Of a stretch of 64,000 bases of DNA, positions 20,803 through 29,282 are shown piece after piece; position 1 is the stretch's first letter, and every line of letters starts with the position of its first letter. The notes beneath the pieces are model-generated. The model did not search any database. It saw nothing but the letters and a program-made list of their open reading frames with translations, and was not told the origin of the DNA. The stretch lies in NCBI RefSeq assembly GCF_022317005.1, contig NZ_CP081006.1, positions 1,550,001 through 1,614,000 on the forward strand, written 5' to 3'. This stretch comes from Mycobacterium sp. IDR2000157661. Lineage in GTDB: Bacteria; Actinomycetota; Actinomycetes; Mycobacteriales; Mycobacteriaceae. A program made the position numbers and the translations under genes.

Positions 20803-21110
20803 CCGACAGCCAGTTCCACCTCACGGCCGCCGAGGCCGAGGCCCCGTCCGTCGTCACCGCCAGTGGTGAGATCGATCTGGCCAATGCCGACGAGTTCGCC
20901 GCCGTGCTGGCCCGCGCCGTTGCCGACGGCTCCTCCGTGATCGTCGACATGTCCGCGGTGACCTACTGCGACAGCGCTGCACTGCGCGAGCTGTTCTCCG
21001 TCGCCGCCGGCGCCAAGCTCACCCTCGTGGTTCCGGCGCAGGGACCGATCACCACGCTGCTGCGCATCTCCGGCCTCGACAAGGTCGCCACGGTCAACGT
21101 CATCGACTGA
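20799..21110 (+). CDS. STAS-domain anti-anti-sigma factor (second copy)
   Basis: 103 residues forming one STAS domain: TASGEIDLANADEF, VIVDMSAVTYCDSAALRELF with candidate phosphorylation site Ser59, and the C-terminal GPITTLLRISGLDKV. It follows the phosphatase/kinase gene on the same strand and corresponds to the STAS domain fused at the C-terminus in Rv1364c, making it the likeliest direct partner. It precedes the GAF-ANTAR gene by 10 bases. Confidence 0.85.
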   Translation: MTDSQFHLTAAEAEAPSVVTASGEIDLANADEFAAVLARAVADGSSVIVDMSAVTYCDSAALRELFSVAAGAKLTLVVPAQGPITTLLRISGLDKVATVNVID

Positions 21111-21120
21111 TCGGAAAGCA

Positions 21121-21930
21121 TTGCCCGCAACGCACTTCCATCCGCGCCAGCATCCGCAGCTTGTCGCACTGCTGCACCGGATCCTCGACCGCGTGAGAGC
21201 CGACCTCAGCAGCGCGATCGGGCTCGCGATCACCGTGCACGACAAGCAGTCCCGGGACCGCCCGGCGCCGATCGCGGCTTGCGGGCTCGGAGCAGACATC
21301 GTCGGTGCCCAGTTCTCCGGGCTGGGCGGTCCCGTCGTCGACGCACTGACCCATCAGGTTCCGGTGGTCAGCCCCGACCTGTGGACCGACGAGCGCTATC
21401 CCGCGCTGACCGTCGATGCCGTCGCCCGACATGCACCCGGACTGCGGGAGGATCTCGAGCGTGTGCACGGCGCGGCAGCGGTGCCCGGGCTCTGGCGCGA
21501 AGACGCCGCCGTCGTACTCTCCTGCACGCTGTCCGAGGCGGCCACTGCGACCACCGTGACCACGCTGTTCGCCTACGAGCAGCTGGTCTCGGCCGCACTG
21601 GTGACCACGGCCGCCGAGAACGCCGCCGCGTTCGAGGACCTGCTCAGCGCGCTCCAGTCGCGCGGCGCCATCGAGCAGGCCAAGGGTGCGCTGATGGGCC
21701 TGGTCGGCTGTGATGCCGAACAGGCGTGGAACATGCTGCGCCGGGCCAGCCAGGAGTTCAACGTCAAGCTCCGCGAACTGGCGGTGGCGCTGCTGGAGCA
21801 CATCAGCGGCGCGCCCGCCGAACAACCCGGGATCACCGATCCGATCGCACCCCGCGAGCCCGCGCGCGACGCCGCCCGGCTGCTGTGGACCGCCATGCGC
21901 GAGGGTCGGGCACCGGGCCACGCGTCCTAG
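21121..21930 (+). CDS. GAF-ANTAR protein (putative RNA-binding antiterminator)
   Basis: 269 residues from TTG 21121, just downstream of GGAAAG. A GAF-like sensor domain spans about 10-165. An ANTAR domain spans about 172-228 (DLLSALQSRGAIEQAKGALMG, then CDAEQAWNMLRRASQEFNVKLRELAVALLEHI). ANTAR domains bind paired RNA hairpins and prevent termination. The protein lies in the same transcription unit as the STAS gene, suggesting one signal input drives both sigma-factor release and antitermination. Its stop overlaps that of the convergent transporter gene by 4 bases. Confidence 0.85.
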   Translation: MPATHFHPRQHPQLVALLHRILDRVRADLSSAIGLAITVHDKQSRDRPAPIAACGLGADIVGAQFSGLGGPVVDALTHQVPVVSPDLWTDERYPALTVDAVARHAPGLREDLERVHGAAAVPGLWREDAAVVLSCTLSEAATATTVTTLFAYEQLVSAALVTTAAENAAAFEDLLSALQSRGAIEQAKGALMGLVGCDAEQAWNMLRRASQEFNVKLRELAVALLEHISGAPAEQPGITDPIAPREPARDAARLLWTAMREGRAPGHAS

Positions 21931-22883
21931 TCTTGCCTGCGGCCGGCGACGGCGGCCTCCAGACGCTCCTCGAGCGCTCCCTCGTCACGGCCCAGGGCGA
22001 TGGTCGCCGCAGTCATCGCGGCGATCGCGATCGTGATGGCCACCGCCTTGATCCCGTTCACCATCAGATGCTCGCCGAGCACCACCGCGCCGAGCACGAC
22101 GGCGATCACCGGTTCGAGCACCAGCATGGTCGGCACGGAGGTCTGCAGCGACCCCGCATGAAACGCCGACTGCTGCAGGAACACCGCGATTACACCGAGC
22201 AGCACCAGCAACACGACCAGATACACCGCAGGCGGGGAGAGGACGCTGGCCGCCCCGTCGTGAGTGAGCAGGTGCATGACGATCTTGGTCAGCACCGCGA
22301 CGACCCCGAACATCACGCCGACGGCGACGGCAAGCAGCACCGCGCGCCGCCACCCCGCCGTGCGAACGGCGACCACGACACAGGCCAGCACCGCCGCCGT
22401 GCAGATCAGCGCGACGAGTGCCGACAGTGGCGCCGAGGCCTTGTAGTCGCCCGGTCGGGCCTTGGCCAGGACCACGAACACCGCCAGCGCCACGGTGAGC
22501 ACCAACGCCCAGATCCACTCGCCCCGGGTGACGCGGCGGTTGGCAAGCCGCGCGCTCATCGGCAGTGCGAACAGCAGGGCTGAGACCAGGATCGGCTGCA
22601 CGAGCAGCAGCGACCCGTAGGCCAGAGCGAGGGCCTGGAAGCCGAAGCCCGCCACCGCCGCGGCGGTGCCCGCCCACCACAGGGGTCTGCGCAGCAGGGT
22701 CAGGAACATGACGCTGCTGACGCCGTGCTCGGCGGGAACGTCCATGGTGGCGCGCTGACGGACCACGATGCCGATCGCCAGGAACACGGCGGCCAGCAGC
22801 GCGAGCAGGACAACCAGACCATGGCCTACCAAAGCGTTGAGCTCCTCTCCGACCACGGCCAGCACACGCCCCAAGCGAAACAC
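21927..22883 (-). CDS. DMT/EamA-family membrane transporter, 318 aa
   Basis: About ten transmembrane helices with the small-residue-rich pattern of the drug/metabolite transporter superfamily, including two similar halves (FGFQALALAYGSLLLVQPILVSALLFALPMSARL and LQQSAFHAGSLQTSVPTMLVLEPVIAVVLGAVVLGEHL). The start at 22883 is the first ATG; the true start may be about 18 residues further in. Substrate unknown. It is not obviously linked in function to the signalling genes next to it. Confidence 0.8.
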   Translation of the reverse strand: MFRLGRVLAVVGEELNALVGHGLVVLLALLAAVFLAIGIVVRQRATMDVPAEHGVSSVMFLTLLRRPLWWAGTAAAVAGFGFQALALAYGSLLLVQPILVSALLFALPMSARLANRRVTRGEWIWALVLTVALAVFVVLAKARPGDYKASAPLSALVALICTAAVLACVVVAVRTAGWRRAVLLAVAVGVMFGVVAVLTKIVMHLLTHDGAASVLSPPAVYLVVLLVLLGVIAVFLQQSAFHAGSLQTSVPTMLVLEPVIAVVLGAVVLGEHLMVNGIKAVAITIAIAAMTAATIALGRDEGALEERLEAAVAGRRQD

Positions 22884-22965
22884 ATCGAGTCAGCGGCCGC
22901 GAAATCGACTGAGCATGGGGCGCGTCCGGGTTTCGGCCCTCGGCGCAACGGGCATTAACGCGATC

Positions 22966-23304
22966 ATGAACTTGCGACGGTTGGTCTTGCTGGCAGGTGC
23001 GGTCGTGCTGGTCGTCGGGATCGTCGGGCTCCTATTGCCGGTTTCGATCGCCGGATCCGAGGGCCAGGAGATCGGTTGCGGTAACGCGGTGGCCGCCGAC
23101 TACTCCGCGGCCCGTGAGGCGGACAACAGCAATCCCGTCAACCTTCCGGTGATCAACGAGATCGTCCCGCACACCGACGCCGTCGCCCAGTGCGAGTCTG
23201 CGGTGTCCGACCGCCGCATGTGGGCGATTCCCGTCGCGATCATCGGGGCGGTGCTGCTGGTCGGCGGGTTGCTGGTCGGCGGCCGCGGCACCCGGACGCG
23301 CTAG
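22966..23304 (+). CDS. Two-TM conserved membrane protein, 112 aa
   Basis: ATG 22966 begins a hydrophobic N-terminal helix (LVLLAGAVVLVVGIVGLLLPVSI). An extracytoplasmic loop of about 55 residues follows with two Cys (EIGCGNAVAADYS and VAQCESAVSD) that could form a disulfide, then a second helix (IPVAIIGAVLLVGGLLVGG) and a short basic end. Longer in-frame starts upstream look non-coding. No known family recognised. Its stop overlaps the stop of the convergent gene at 23301. Confidence 0.65.
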   Translation: MNLRRLVLLAGAVVLVVGIVGLLLPVSIAGSEGQEIGCGNAVAADYSAAREADNSNPVNLPVINEIVPHTDAVAQCESAVSDRRMWAIPVAIIGAVLLVGGLLVGGRGTRTR

Positions 23305-23573
23305 CTTGCTTCTCGGTCCCGCACCACCTGCAGGGGCGGGGCTTCTCCGGTGGGGGCGATCTTGTCGTTGACGTTCGCCACCACGGTGTCGACCCGGTTG
23401 ACGGCACGGTCGCACAGCCCGCGCACCCTGTCACTGGCGGCGTCCACATCGTCGACGGCACTGAGCAGGTAGGCCCTCACATTGAGGCGCAGTCGCTCGC
23501 CGGCAGATCGCACGCGGCGGCGGAGCCGGTCGTCGATCTCCACCGTGACGTACGGCATCACGCGCAGCTTCAT
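23301..23573 (-). CDS. Small ribbon-helix-helix-like protein, 90 aa
   Basis: Start ATG 23573 (MKLRVMPYVTVEIDD). The N-terminus has a beta strand followed by a basic helix (RLRRRVRSAGERLRLNVRAYLLSAVDDVDAASDRV), reminiscent of ribbon-helix-helix DNA-binding proteins or antitoxins. The C-terminal half is a polar helix with no hydrophobic segment. No toxin gene is adjacent, so a toxin-antitoxin role is not supported. Could be a DNA-binding regulator of unknown target. Confidence 0.5.
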   Translation of the reverse strand: MKLRVMPYVTVEIDDRLRRRVRSAGERLRLNVRAYLLSAVDDVDAASDRVRGLCDRAVNRVDTVVANVNDKIAPTGEAPPLQVVRDREAS

Positions 23574-23692
23574 GACCTCACAGTAGCGACCGCACAGTGG
23601 CGGCGTTTTCGGACACACGAGACGCACGCTGGCCCCAGCCCCATAGCTGGACCTTCACGTCCGCTCACAATCGGTTGCTGCACTAGAGACCA

Positions 23693-23722
23693 TTGACGAG
23701 TCGACTTTTTGGACTGTAGAGT
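23693..23722 (+). promoter_or_regulatory. Putative SigA-type promoter of lipoprotein copy B
   Basis: TTGACG (23693-23698), an 18-base spacer and TAGAGT (23717-23722) match the vegetative promoter pattern well. Transcription would begin near 23729, about 29 bases before the ATG at 23758. The -10 element lies inside the palindrome at 23710-23725. Confidence 0.5.
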
Positions 23723-23725
23723 CCA
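23710..23725. promoter_or_regulatory. Palindromic operator candidate TGGACT-N4-AGTCCA
   Basis: Perfect 6-base inverted arms with a 4-base centre, covering the -10 element of the putative promoter. This is the size and position expected for a TetR-type operator. The TetR gene at 24077-24754 lies just beyond the lipoprotein and is the obvious candidate. Not tested by any second copy: I did not see the same palindrome before tetR or the transporter. Confidence 0.45.
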
Positions 23726-23757
23726 GATAGCTCGGTTCCATTCGGACAGATAGGACT

Positions 23758-24054
23758 GTGATGAAGTCAGCTCAGAGGGGTCGGCGAATCACCGCGATCG
23801 CGAGCGGTGCCGCGGTGACGGCCATGCTCCTGCTCACCGCGTCGTGCGCCAACGAGAGCGAGGCTCCCGAGGAAACCACACCGACGACCACTACCACCGC
23901 GACCACCACCGCGACGCCGCCCGCCGCGCCCGCCCCCGGCGCTCCGGTCGAGCCCACCGAGAAGGCACCGCGGATCGATCCGAGCGGCCCCAATCCGTTC
24001 TCGCCGACGGTGATCGCACCACCGGCGCCCACGGCGATCCCTGGGGACAACTGA
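23758..24054 (+). CDS. Small Thr/Pro-rich lipoprotein, copy B
   Basis: 98 residues: twin-arginine-like N-terminus (MKSAQRGRRITAIASG), hydrophobic segment, lipobox LTASC, Glu/Thr linker and the 45-residue Pro-rich tail identical to copy A (17751-18044). The linker is shorter and interrupted by Ala compared with the Thr run of copy A. The two genes lie 5.7 kb apart in opposite orientation. Copy B has its own promoter with an overlapping palindrome. Envelope-anchored; function unknown. Confidence 0.75.
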   Translation: MMKSAQRGRRITAIASGAAVTAMLLLTASCANESEAPEETTPTTTTTATTTATPPAAPAPGAPVEPTEKAPRIDPSGPNPFSPTVIAPPAPTAIPGDN

Positions 24055-24076
24055 CCGTAGCGGGCAACCGGTCGCG

Positions 24077-24754
24077 TCAGGGCGTCGACTGGGCGGCGAC
24101 GGCGAACGACGCCACATGGCCGATCGCCATGTCCAGCGCCGCCTGCATGAGTCGGGGATCGCGTCCGGTCTGCGAGAGCAGGTAGCCGCCCTCGACGGCG
24201 GCGAGCAATCCCGTTGCCAGCGGGCGGATGTCGACGTCCGACCGCAGTACACCGCCGTCGCGCATACGGCCGAGCGCTGCGGCCAGCAATTCGCGCCATT
24301 CGGTGAAGTGCACACTGAGCGCACTGCGCGCCCGGTCGTCGGTGTCGGACAATTCCGCTGCGAGAGAACCGAGTTCGCAGCCCCACAGTCCGCGACGAAG
24401 CGCACACCGCTGCACCATGGCGTCGCGCCACTGGTACAAACCCTTGAACGAGTCCACCTTTTCGAGTCGCAGCCGCTGCCACGACAGCACCTCGTCGGCG
24501 CGTTGGGTGATGACTTCGTAGACCAGTTCGGCCTTGTCGTCAAAGTGTTGGTAGAACTGGGATTTGCTCGCTGCACCGGCGGCAAGGACATCGTCGATGG
24601 TGGTCGCCGCGACGCCCTGGGCGTGCATCAGCTCGGCGGCGGCCAGGATGATCCGGTTGCGGGTGGCCGCGCCCCGCGATGTCAGCCGTGGCCGCGGCGC
24701 GGGATCGGATTGCGGCGGCACCACTTCACTGTATCGCTGCGGCTTCCTGCTCAT
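24077..24754 (-). CDS. TetR-family transcriptional regulator
   Basis: The N-terminal helix-turn-helix is clear ([48 protein letters not shown]), followed by an all-helical ligand-binding domain with [19 protein letters not shown]. The ATG at 24754 overlaps the transporter gene by 29 bases; a GTG at 24721 just after the transporter stop is an alternative start. It is co-directional with the MHS transporter, so it may sense a transported compound. It may also act at the palindrome before lipoprotein B. Confidence 0.85.
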   Translation of the reverse strand: MSRKPQRYSEVVPPQSDPAPRPRLTSRGAATRNRIILAAAELMHAQGVAATTIDDVLAAGAASKSQFYQHFDDKAELVYEVITQRADEVLSWQRLRLEKVDSFKGLYQWRDAMVQRCALRRGLWGCELGSLAAELSDTDDRARSALSVHFTEWRELLAAALGRMRDGGVLRSDVDIRPLATGLLAAVEGGYLLSQTGRDPRLMQAALDMAIGHVASFAVAAQSTP

Positions 24755-26027
24755 CGCGGGTCTGGGCGAGTGGCCGTCCGGCGGTTTCCCGCAGTGTGAG
24801 GACCACGGCCAGGGAGACGAGCGCCGCGATCACCAGGTACCACGAGGGGGCGAGGTTGTTTCCGGTCTCAGCGGTGAGCCATGTGACGACGTAGGGTGTG
24901 GTGCCGCCGAAGGCCGCCACACAGATGTTGTAGCCGACCGAGAAGCCGCTGTAGCGCACGCGGGTGGCGAACAGCTCGACGCCGGCCGACACCGCGACCG
25001 AGACATAGATCGACTCGATGACGGCAAGGCCGCAGTGCGCGGCGATCGCGGCGATCACCGAACCCGAGTTCAGCAGCAGGAACAGCGGATAGCCGAGGAC
25101 CGCGAAGGCGAGCGAACCGGCGATCAGCATCGGCCGCCTGCCGATACGGTCGGACAGTGCGGCCAGCGGCAGGATCAGCACAAGCGCGACCAGGCTGGCC
25201 AAGGTGACCGAGACGAAGGCGCTGGTCTTGCTGTAGTCCAGGGTCTTGATGAAGTAGGCGGGCAGGAACGTGAAGACCACGTAGTAGCCGATGTTGAAGA
25301 CGACGAACATTCCGATCAGCTGCGCTATGGGCCGCCACGACGTCGAGACCGCTTCGCGCAGCGGTGACTCGGCGATGCGATCGCTGTTGCTGAGCTCGGC
25401 GAAATGGGGTGTGTCGTCGAGGCGTAACCGGATGTAGAGGCCGACGAGCCCGAGCGGACCCGCGATGAGGAACGGGATGCGCCAGCCGTAGCTGTTCATG
25501 GCGTCCGTCGAGAGCAGCGCCTGCAGCATGGTGACGGTCAGCGAGCCGAGCAGAAAGCCCAGCACACCGGACCACGCCATGAAGGTGATGGTCAGCCCGC
25601 GACGCTTCTCGGTGGCGAACTCGGCGAGATAGACTGCCCCGCCGCCATATTCACCGCCGGCGGAGAAGCCCTGCAGGCAGCGCAGGAACAACAGAAGCAG
25701 CGGAGCGGCGACGCCGATGGCGGCGTACGTCGGCAACAGCCCGATGAGCACCGTGGCCCCGGACATCAACAGGATCACCAGTGCGAGCACCCGTTGCCTG
25801 CCGAGCCGGTCCCCCAACGGCCCGAAGAAGAACCCGCCGAGCGGGCGCATGAAGAAGGCCGCCGCGAAGATGGCGAAGGTGTTGAGCAGCGCCGCGGTCT
25901 CGTTGCCTGCCGGGAAGAAGTTGGCCGCGATGAACGTCGCGAGGAAGCCGTAGATCGCGAAGTCGAACCATTCCACCGCGTTGCCGATCGAGGCGCCGGT
26001 GATGGCCTTCCGCACGGCGCTGGACAT
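24726..26027 (-). CDS. MHS-family major facilitator transporter (ProP/KgtP-like)
   Basis: 433 residues with 12 predicted transmembrane helices. The metabolite:H+ symporter signatures are present: [16 protein letters not shown] at the N-terminus, [21 protein letters not shown] after helix 2, [15 protein letters not shown] and [15 protein letters not shown]. Substrates in this family include betaine, proline, alpha-ketoglutarate and other carboxylates; which applies here is not readable. The 5' leader holds a small inverted repeat TAAGCG/CGCTTA (26044-26070) of unknown meaning. Followed by the overlapping tetR gene. Confidence 0.85.
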   Translation of the reverse strand: MSSAVRKAITGASIGNAVEWFDFAIYGFLATFIAANFFPAGNETAALLNTFAIFAAAFFMRPLGGFFFGPLGDRLGRQRVLALVILLMSGATVLIGLLPTYAAIGVAAPLLLLFLRCLQGFSAGGEYGGGAVYLAEFATEKRRGLTITFMAWSGVLGFLLGSLTVTMLQALLSTDAMNSYGWRIPFLIAGPLGLVGLYIRLRLDDTPHFAELSNSDRIAESPLREAVSTSWRPIAQLIGMFVVFNIGYYVVFTFLPAYFIKTLDYSKTSAFVSVTLASLVALVLILPLAALSDRIGRRPMLIAGSLAFAVLGYPLFLLLNSGSVIAAIAAHCGLAVIESIYVSVAVSAGVELFATRVRYSGFSVGYNICVAAFGGTTPYVVTWLTAETGNNLAPSWYLVIAALVSLAVVLTLRETAGRPLAQTRDEQEAAAIQ

Positions 26028-26138
26028 GCCGATCCTCCGAATCTAAGCGTCCCGCTGAGCATTTCGCTTACGGGTGGCAGTGACCCTGAAAAGATAGCCG
26101 TCGGCGAGGTCGGGAGCGACGCGTTTCGGCGGCTTCTG

Positions 26139-26564
26139 CTAGGACCGCCGTCGCAGCCCCTCCAACCAGAACGGACGGCTTGCCACCACCACAAGCGCCA
26201 GCACCACCACCGGCGCCGCCAGCGGCACCCACGGCCACTGCACGGGAACCGCCGCCGCGGCCAGGCCCACCACCGTGAAACCCGCCGCGCCAATCACCGT
26301 GGGTGCGGACGCGACGCCGTGGCGCACGACGAGATACGCCGCCGCCGACAAACCGCTCACCGCCGCGAGCATCGGCGCCGGGCCGTCGAGCAGCAGCGCC
26401 GCGCCGGCACACATCACAGCCAGCGTCGCCGACGGCCGGAAGACGTTGCCCAGCAGCACGAAGCCCACACCTGCCGCACACACCGCCAACGCCACCGCGT
26501 CCGAGCGCAGCGCCGCGGCGGCCAGCATCACCAGGCCGAAGCCCGTCGACAGCAACCGGTTCAC
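26139..26564 (-). CDS. Integral membrane protein at the end of the moxR operon, 141 aa
   Basis: GTG start at 26564 overlaps the stop of the DUF58 gene (GTGA). The protein is almost entirely hydrophobic with about five transmembrane helices and a basic C-terminus (GLRRRS). It corresponds by position to the Rv3162c membrane protein at the end of the M. tuberculosis moxR3 locus. Function unknown; probably part of the MoxR-associated envelope complex. Confidence 0.7.
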   Translation of the reverse strand: MNRLLSTGFGLVMLAAAALRSDAVALAVCAAGVGFVLLGNVFRPSATLAVMCAGAALLLDGPAPMLAAVSGLSAAAYLVVRHGVASAPTVIGAAGFTVVGLAAAAVPVQWPWVPLAAPVVVLALVVVASRPFWLEGLRRRS

Positions 26565-27832
26565 CGCCGCCCCCGTATCGTGCGCCTCCGGTCGGGCACC
26601 AGTTGCATCGCCTGGTCGAGCGCGTCCTCGTCGCGCCATGCCACCACGTCGACCCCGATCGTGCGCATGTCGCGGTACATGAACGACCGCTGCAGCGACC
26701 AGATCTTGGCCGCGAGCTCGTCGCAGCCCTCGGCGAACGGCGCCCCGCGCAGGACGTCGACGGCGATCACGGTGTGCCCGCGCTTGCGCAGATCGATCAG
26801 CGCCAGCGCGAACTCGGTGTCCAGCAGCGTGGAGAACGCGATCACGATCGCCCCCGGCGGGACGGCCGCGCGGGGCGCCAGCGTGCCGGACGTCGTCTCG
26901 TACCCGTCGCTCACGCCGAGCACCGCGTCGAGCACGCGGTAGAACTGCCGCCGACCGATGTCGGCGCCCAGCCACCGCGGCTGGCGGTCCCCCAGCGCGA
27001 CCACGCCCGCCCGGTCGCCACCGCGCAGCGCGCTCTGCACCACCTGCACGGCGCCGCGGGCGGTTCGGTCGGTGGCCTCGGTCGCCGGGCCCGCCGGCTG
27101 CGGATAGTTGTCGACGAGCACGACGATGTCGACGGCGCGATCCGTCAGTCGCTCGGTGACGTGCAGGCTGCCGCGTCGCGCGCTCACCGGCCAGTTCACC
27201 GTGCGCAGTTGGTCGCCGGGCACGTAGCGGCGCACGTCGGCGTACTCCACTCCCGGCCCGAGGTGCCGGGTGAGATGGGTGCCCAGCCGGTCGAGCAACT
27301 CGGTGCGCGGGATGGCGGTCGACTGCGGCGGAGCCATCGGGAACACGTACACGTCGGCCGCGTCCACCACCGCGGTGCCCTCGAGCAGCCCGCCGCGTGC
27401 CGACACCGACAGCTGCACGCGGATCGGATAGCGGCCCCACCGGTCGGCGCTGACCGTGACCGCACGGCGATGCGGCGCAGCCTCGTCGACCTGCAGCGTC
27501 ATGGCGGCCACGACGTCGACGGTCAACCGCAGCGGCTCACCCTCGGCTTCGGCCGCAACCGTCAGCCGGGAGCTCTCAGACTCGAAGCACCGGTGCATGC
27601 CCGGGTCGGCATGCACACGGGCCGTCGGCACCGGCCGCTGCCAGCCGATCGAGCACAGCACGCCGAGCAGCGGGGCGGCGAACACGACCAGGTCCCAGCG
27701 CGACCCGATCACCGCCGTGGCCATCGCGATCGCCGTGCACGTGACCAGTGCTCTCGTCAGAGGCGAAGCGCGCCAGTGTAATTGAGCCTCGGTGACACGG
27801 GGCTGCCATTGTGCTTCCGGCGCGCGGGTCAC
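26561..27832 (-). CDS. DUF58 (vWA-like) protein of the moxR3 operon
   Basis: 423 residues from GTG 27832, overlapping the moxR stop. Two transmembrane helices near the N-terminus are followed by a beta-rich region and the DUF58 signature GVEYADVRRYVPGDQLRTVNWPVSARRGSLHV. A von Willebrand A-like fold then carries VDIVVLVDNYPQP as the metal-site strand. DUF58 proteins accompany MoxR ATPases and are thought to be their partners in maturing other proteins. Equivalent to Rv3163c, which I recall as the same length. Confidence 0.85.
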   Translation of the reverse strand: MTRAPEAQWQPRVTEAQLHWRASPLTRALVTCTAIAMATAVIGSRWDLVVFAAPLLGVLCSIGWQRPVPTARVHADPGMHRCFESESSRLTVAAEAEGEPLRLTVDVVAAMTLQVDEAAPHRRAVTVSADRWGRYPIRVQLSVSARGGLLEGTAVVDAADVYVFPMAPPQSTAIPRTELLDRLGTHLTRHLGPGVEYADVRRYVPGDQLRTVNWPVSARRGSLHVTERLTDRAVDIVVLVDNYPQPAGPATEATDRTARGAVQVVQSALRGGDRAGVVALGDRQPRWLGADIGRRQFYRVLDAVLGVSDGYETTSGTLAPRAAVPPGAIVIAFSTLLDTEFALALIDLRKRGHTVIAVDVLRGAPFAEGCDELAAKIWSLQRSFMYRDMRTIGVDVVAWRDEDALDQAMQLVPDRRRTIRGRR

Positions 27833-28800
27833 GCGTTGGTCCGCGGCACGGGCAGCCGACGCAGCAACTCCTCCACCACGTCGCTGCCCTGCACCCGCCG
27901 AACCCACATCTCCGGTCGCAGGGTGATGCGGTGTGACATCGCAGGCACCGCGAGCGACTTGACGTCCTCGGGCACGACGTAGTCGCGGCCGAGCAGCAGC
28001 GCGCGTGCCCGTGCGAGTTGCAGCAGGTCCAGTTCGGCCCGCGGGCTGGCGCCGACCGCGATCTGCGGGTGCTGGCGGGTCGCCGCGGCCAGGGACACCA
28101 CGTAGCGCAGCACGTCGTCGTGGACGGTGACCTGCTCCACCGACTCGCGCATCGCGAGGAGGTCGTGGGCGTCGACGACCTGCTCGACTCTCGATTCGGC
28201 CGAGCCCCGCTCGAGGCGCCGGCGCAGCATGTACGCCTCCTCCTGCTCGGACAGATACCGCAACTCGAGCCGGATCGTGAACCGGTCGAGTTGCGCTTCC
28301 GGCAGCGGATAGGTGCCCTCGTACTCGATCGGGTTGTCGGTGGCCAGCACGATGAACGGCGCCGGCAGCTTATGCGTGACGCCGTCGATGCTGACCTGCC
28401 CCTCGGCCATCGCCTCCAGCAGTGCGGCCTGGGTCTTGGGCGGTGTGCGGTTGATCTCGTCGGCGAGCAGCAGGTTGGTGAAGATGGGCCCCGGCCGGAA
28501 CTCGAAGCGCCCCGACTGCATGTCGTAGACGGTCGAGCCCAGCAGGTCTGCGGGCAGCAGATCGGGGGTGAACTGCACCCGCTTGAAGTCCAGGCCCAAC
28601 GCGGCGGCGAAGGACCGCGCGATCAGGGTCTTGCCCAGGCCGGGCAGGTCCTCGATGAGGATGTGCCCGCCGGCCAGCACGGTCGTGAGAATCAGCGTGA
28701 GTGCGCCGCGCTTGCCGACCACCGCGGTGCCGATCTCGTCGAGCACCGCCTCGCAGTTGGCCGTGGTGGTGGCCGTTGGCGGTCCGGTCGGACGGGTCAT
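27829..28800 (-). CDS. moxR3: MoxR-family AAA+ ATPase
   Basis: 323 residues. Walker A is EDLPGLGKTLIARSFA, Walker B LLLADEINRTPPKTQAALLEAMAEGQV, sensor 1 VLATDNPIEYEGTYPLPEAQLDRF, and the C-terminal lid contains SPRAELDLLQLARA. Acts as a chaperone-like ATPase with the neighbouring DUF58 protein. All junctions with neighbours are 4-base overlaps. The five-gene order and protein lengths match the Rv3166c-Rv3162c locus, hence the moxR3 name; other MoxR paralogues exist in mycobacteria. Confidence 0.88.
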   Translation of the reverse strand: MTRPTGPPTATTTANCEAVLDEIGTAVVGKRGALTLILTTVLAGGHILIEDLPGLGKTLIARSFAAALGLDFKRVQFTPDLLPADLLGSTVYDMQSGRFEFRPGPIFTNLLLADEINRTPPKTQAALLEAMAEGQVSIDGVTHKLPAPFIVLATDNPIEYEGTYPLPEAQLDRFTIRLELRYLSEQEEAYMLRRRLERGSAESRVEQVVDAHDLLAMRESVEQVTVHDDVLRYVVSLAAATRQHPQIAVGASPRAELDLLQLARARALLLGRDYVVPEDVKSLAVPAMSHRITLRPEMWVRRVQGSDVVEELLRRLPVPRTNA

Positions 28801-29282
28801 ACGCGCTCCAGCCGTTGCAGGATCTCGTCGAGTGCCGCACGGCCCGGCCCGGGCGCGTCGGCACCGCTGCGGGCGACGTTCTCCGGGTTCACCCAGTCCC
28901 ACAGTTCGGCGCCGAACAGCATCCGGCCCGTCGCGTGATACGCCGTCGAGTCCTTGCTGCGCTTCTGTCCCGTCGCGATCTCGAACTGGCGGGCCAGCAT
29001 GGGACGCAGGTGCCGGTCCCAGTCGCGGCGGGTGGACTCCGAGTTCCCGATCAACGTCTCGGTGCGAGACAGCCAGCGCTGCAGGCCTTTCGCTGCGTCG
29101 TCGGCGGGCGTCTCGCCGGCGACGGCACCGGTGTCGCGGATCAGGTACCACCGCAGGCCGAGCAGCGACACGGCGACGGCGGTACCGGAGACGATCAGGA
29201 TCAGCCGCCGGTCACCCGCCGCCAGCGCGATCAGCTCAGCGCCCGCGACCAACAGGAACGCCAGCACCACATACCGTTTCAT
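28797..29282 (-). CDS. Two-TM membrane protein of the moxR3 operon, 161 aa
   Basis: Two hydrophobic segments at the N-terminus (YVVLAFLLVAGAELIALAAG and LILIVSGTAVAVSLLGLRWYLI) precede a soluble helical region with basic residues (RRDWDRHLRPMLARQFEIATGQKRSKD) and WDWVNPENV. Equivalent by position and size to Rv3165c. Overlaps moxR3 downstream and the DUF4129 gene upstream by 4 bases each. Specific role unknown. Confidence 0.7.
   Translation of the reverse strand: MKRYVVLAFLLVAGAELIALAAGDRRLILIVSGTAVAVSLLGLRWYLIRDTGAVAGETPADDAAKGLQRWLSRTETLIGNSESTRRDWDRHLRPMLARQFEIATGQKRSKDSTAYHATGRMLFGAELWDWVNPENVARSGADAPGPGRAALDEILQRLERV

Noticed and set aside
23301..23573. Antitoxin of a toxin-antitoxin pair
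   Set aside because: The ribbon-helix-helix resemblance is weak and no toxin-like gene is adjacent.
26044..26070. Operator palindrome before the MHS transporter
   Set aside because: Six-base arms with a 15-base spacer are easily found by chance; no second copy near tetR supports it.
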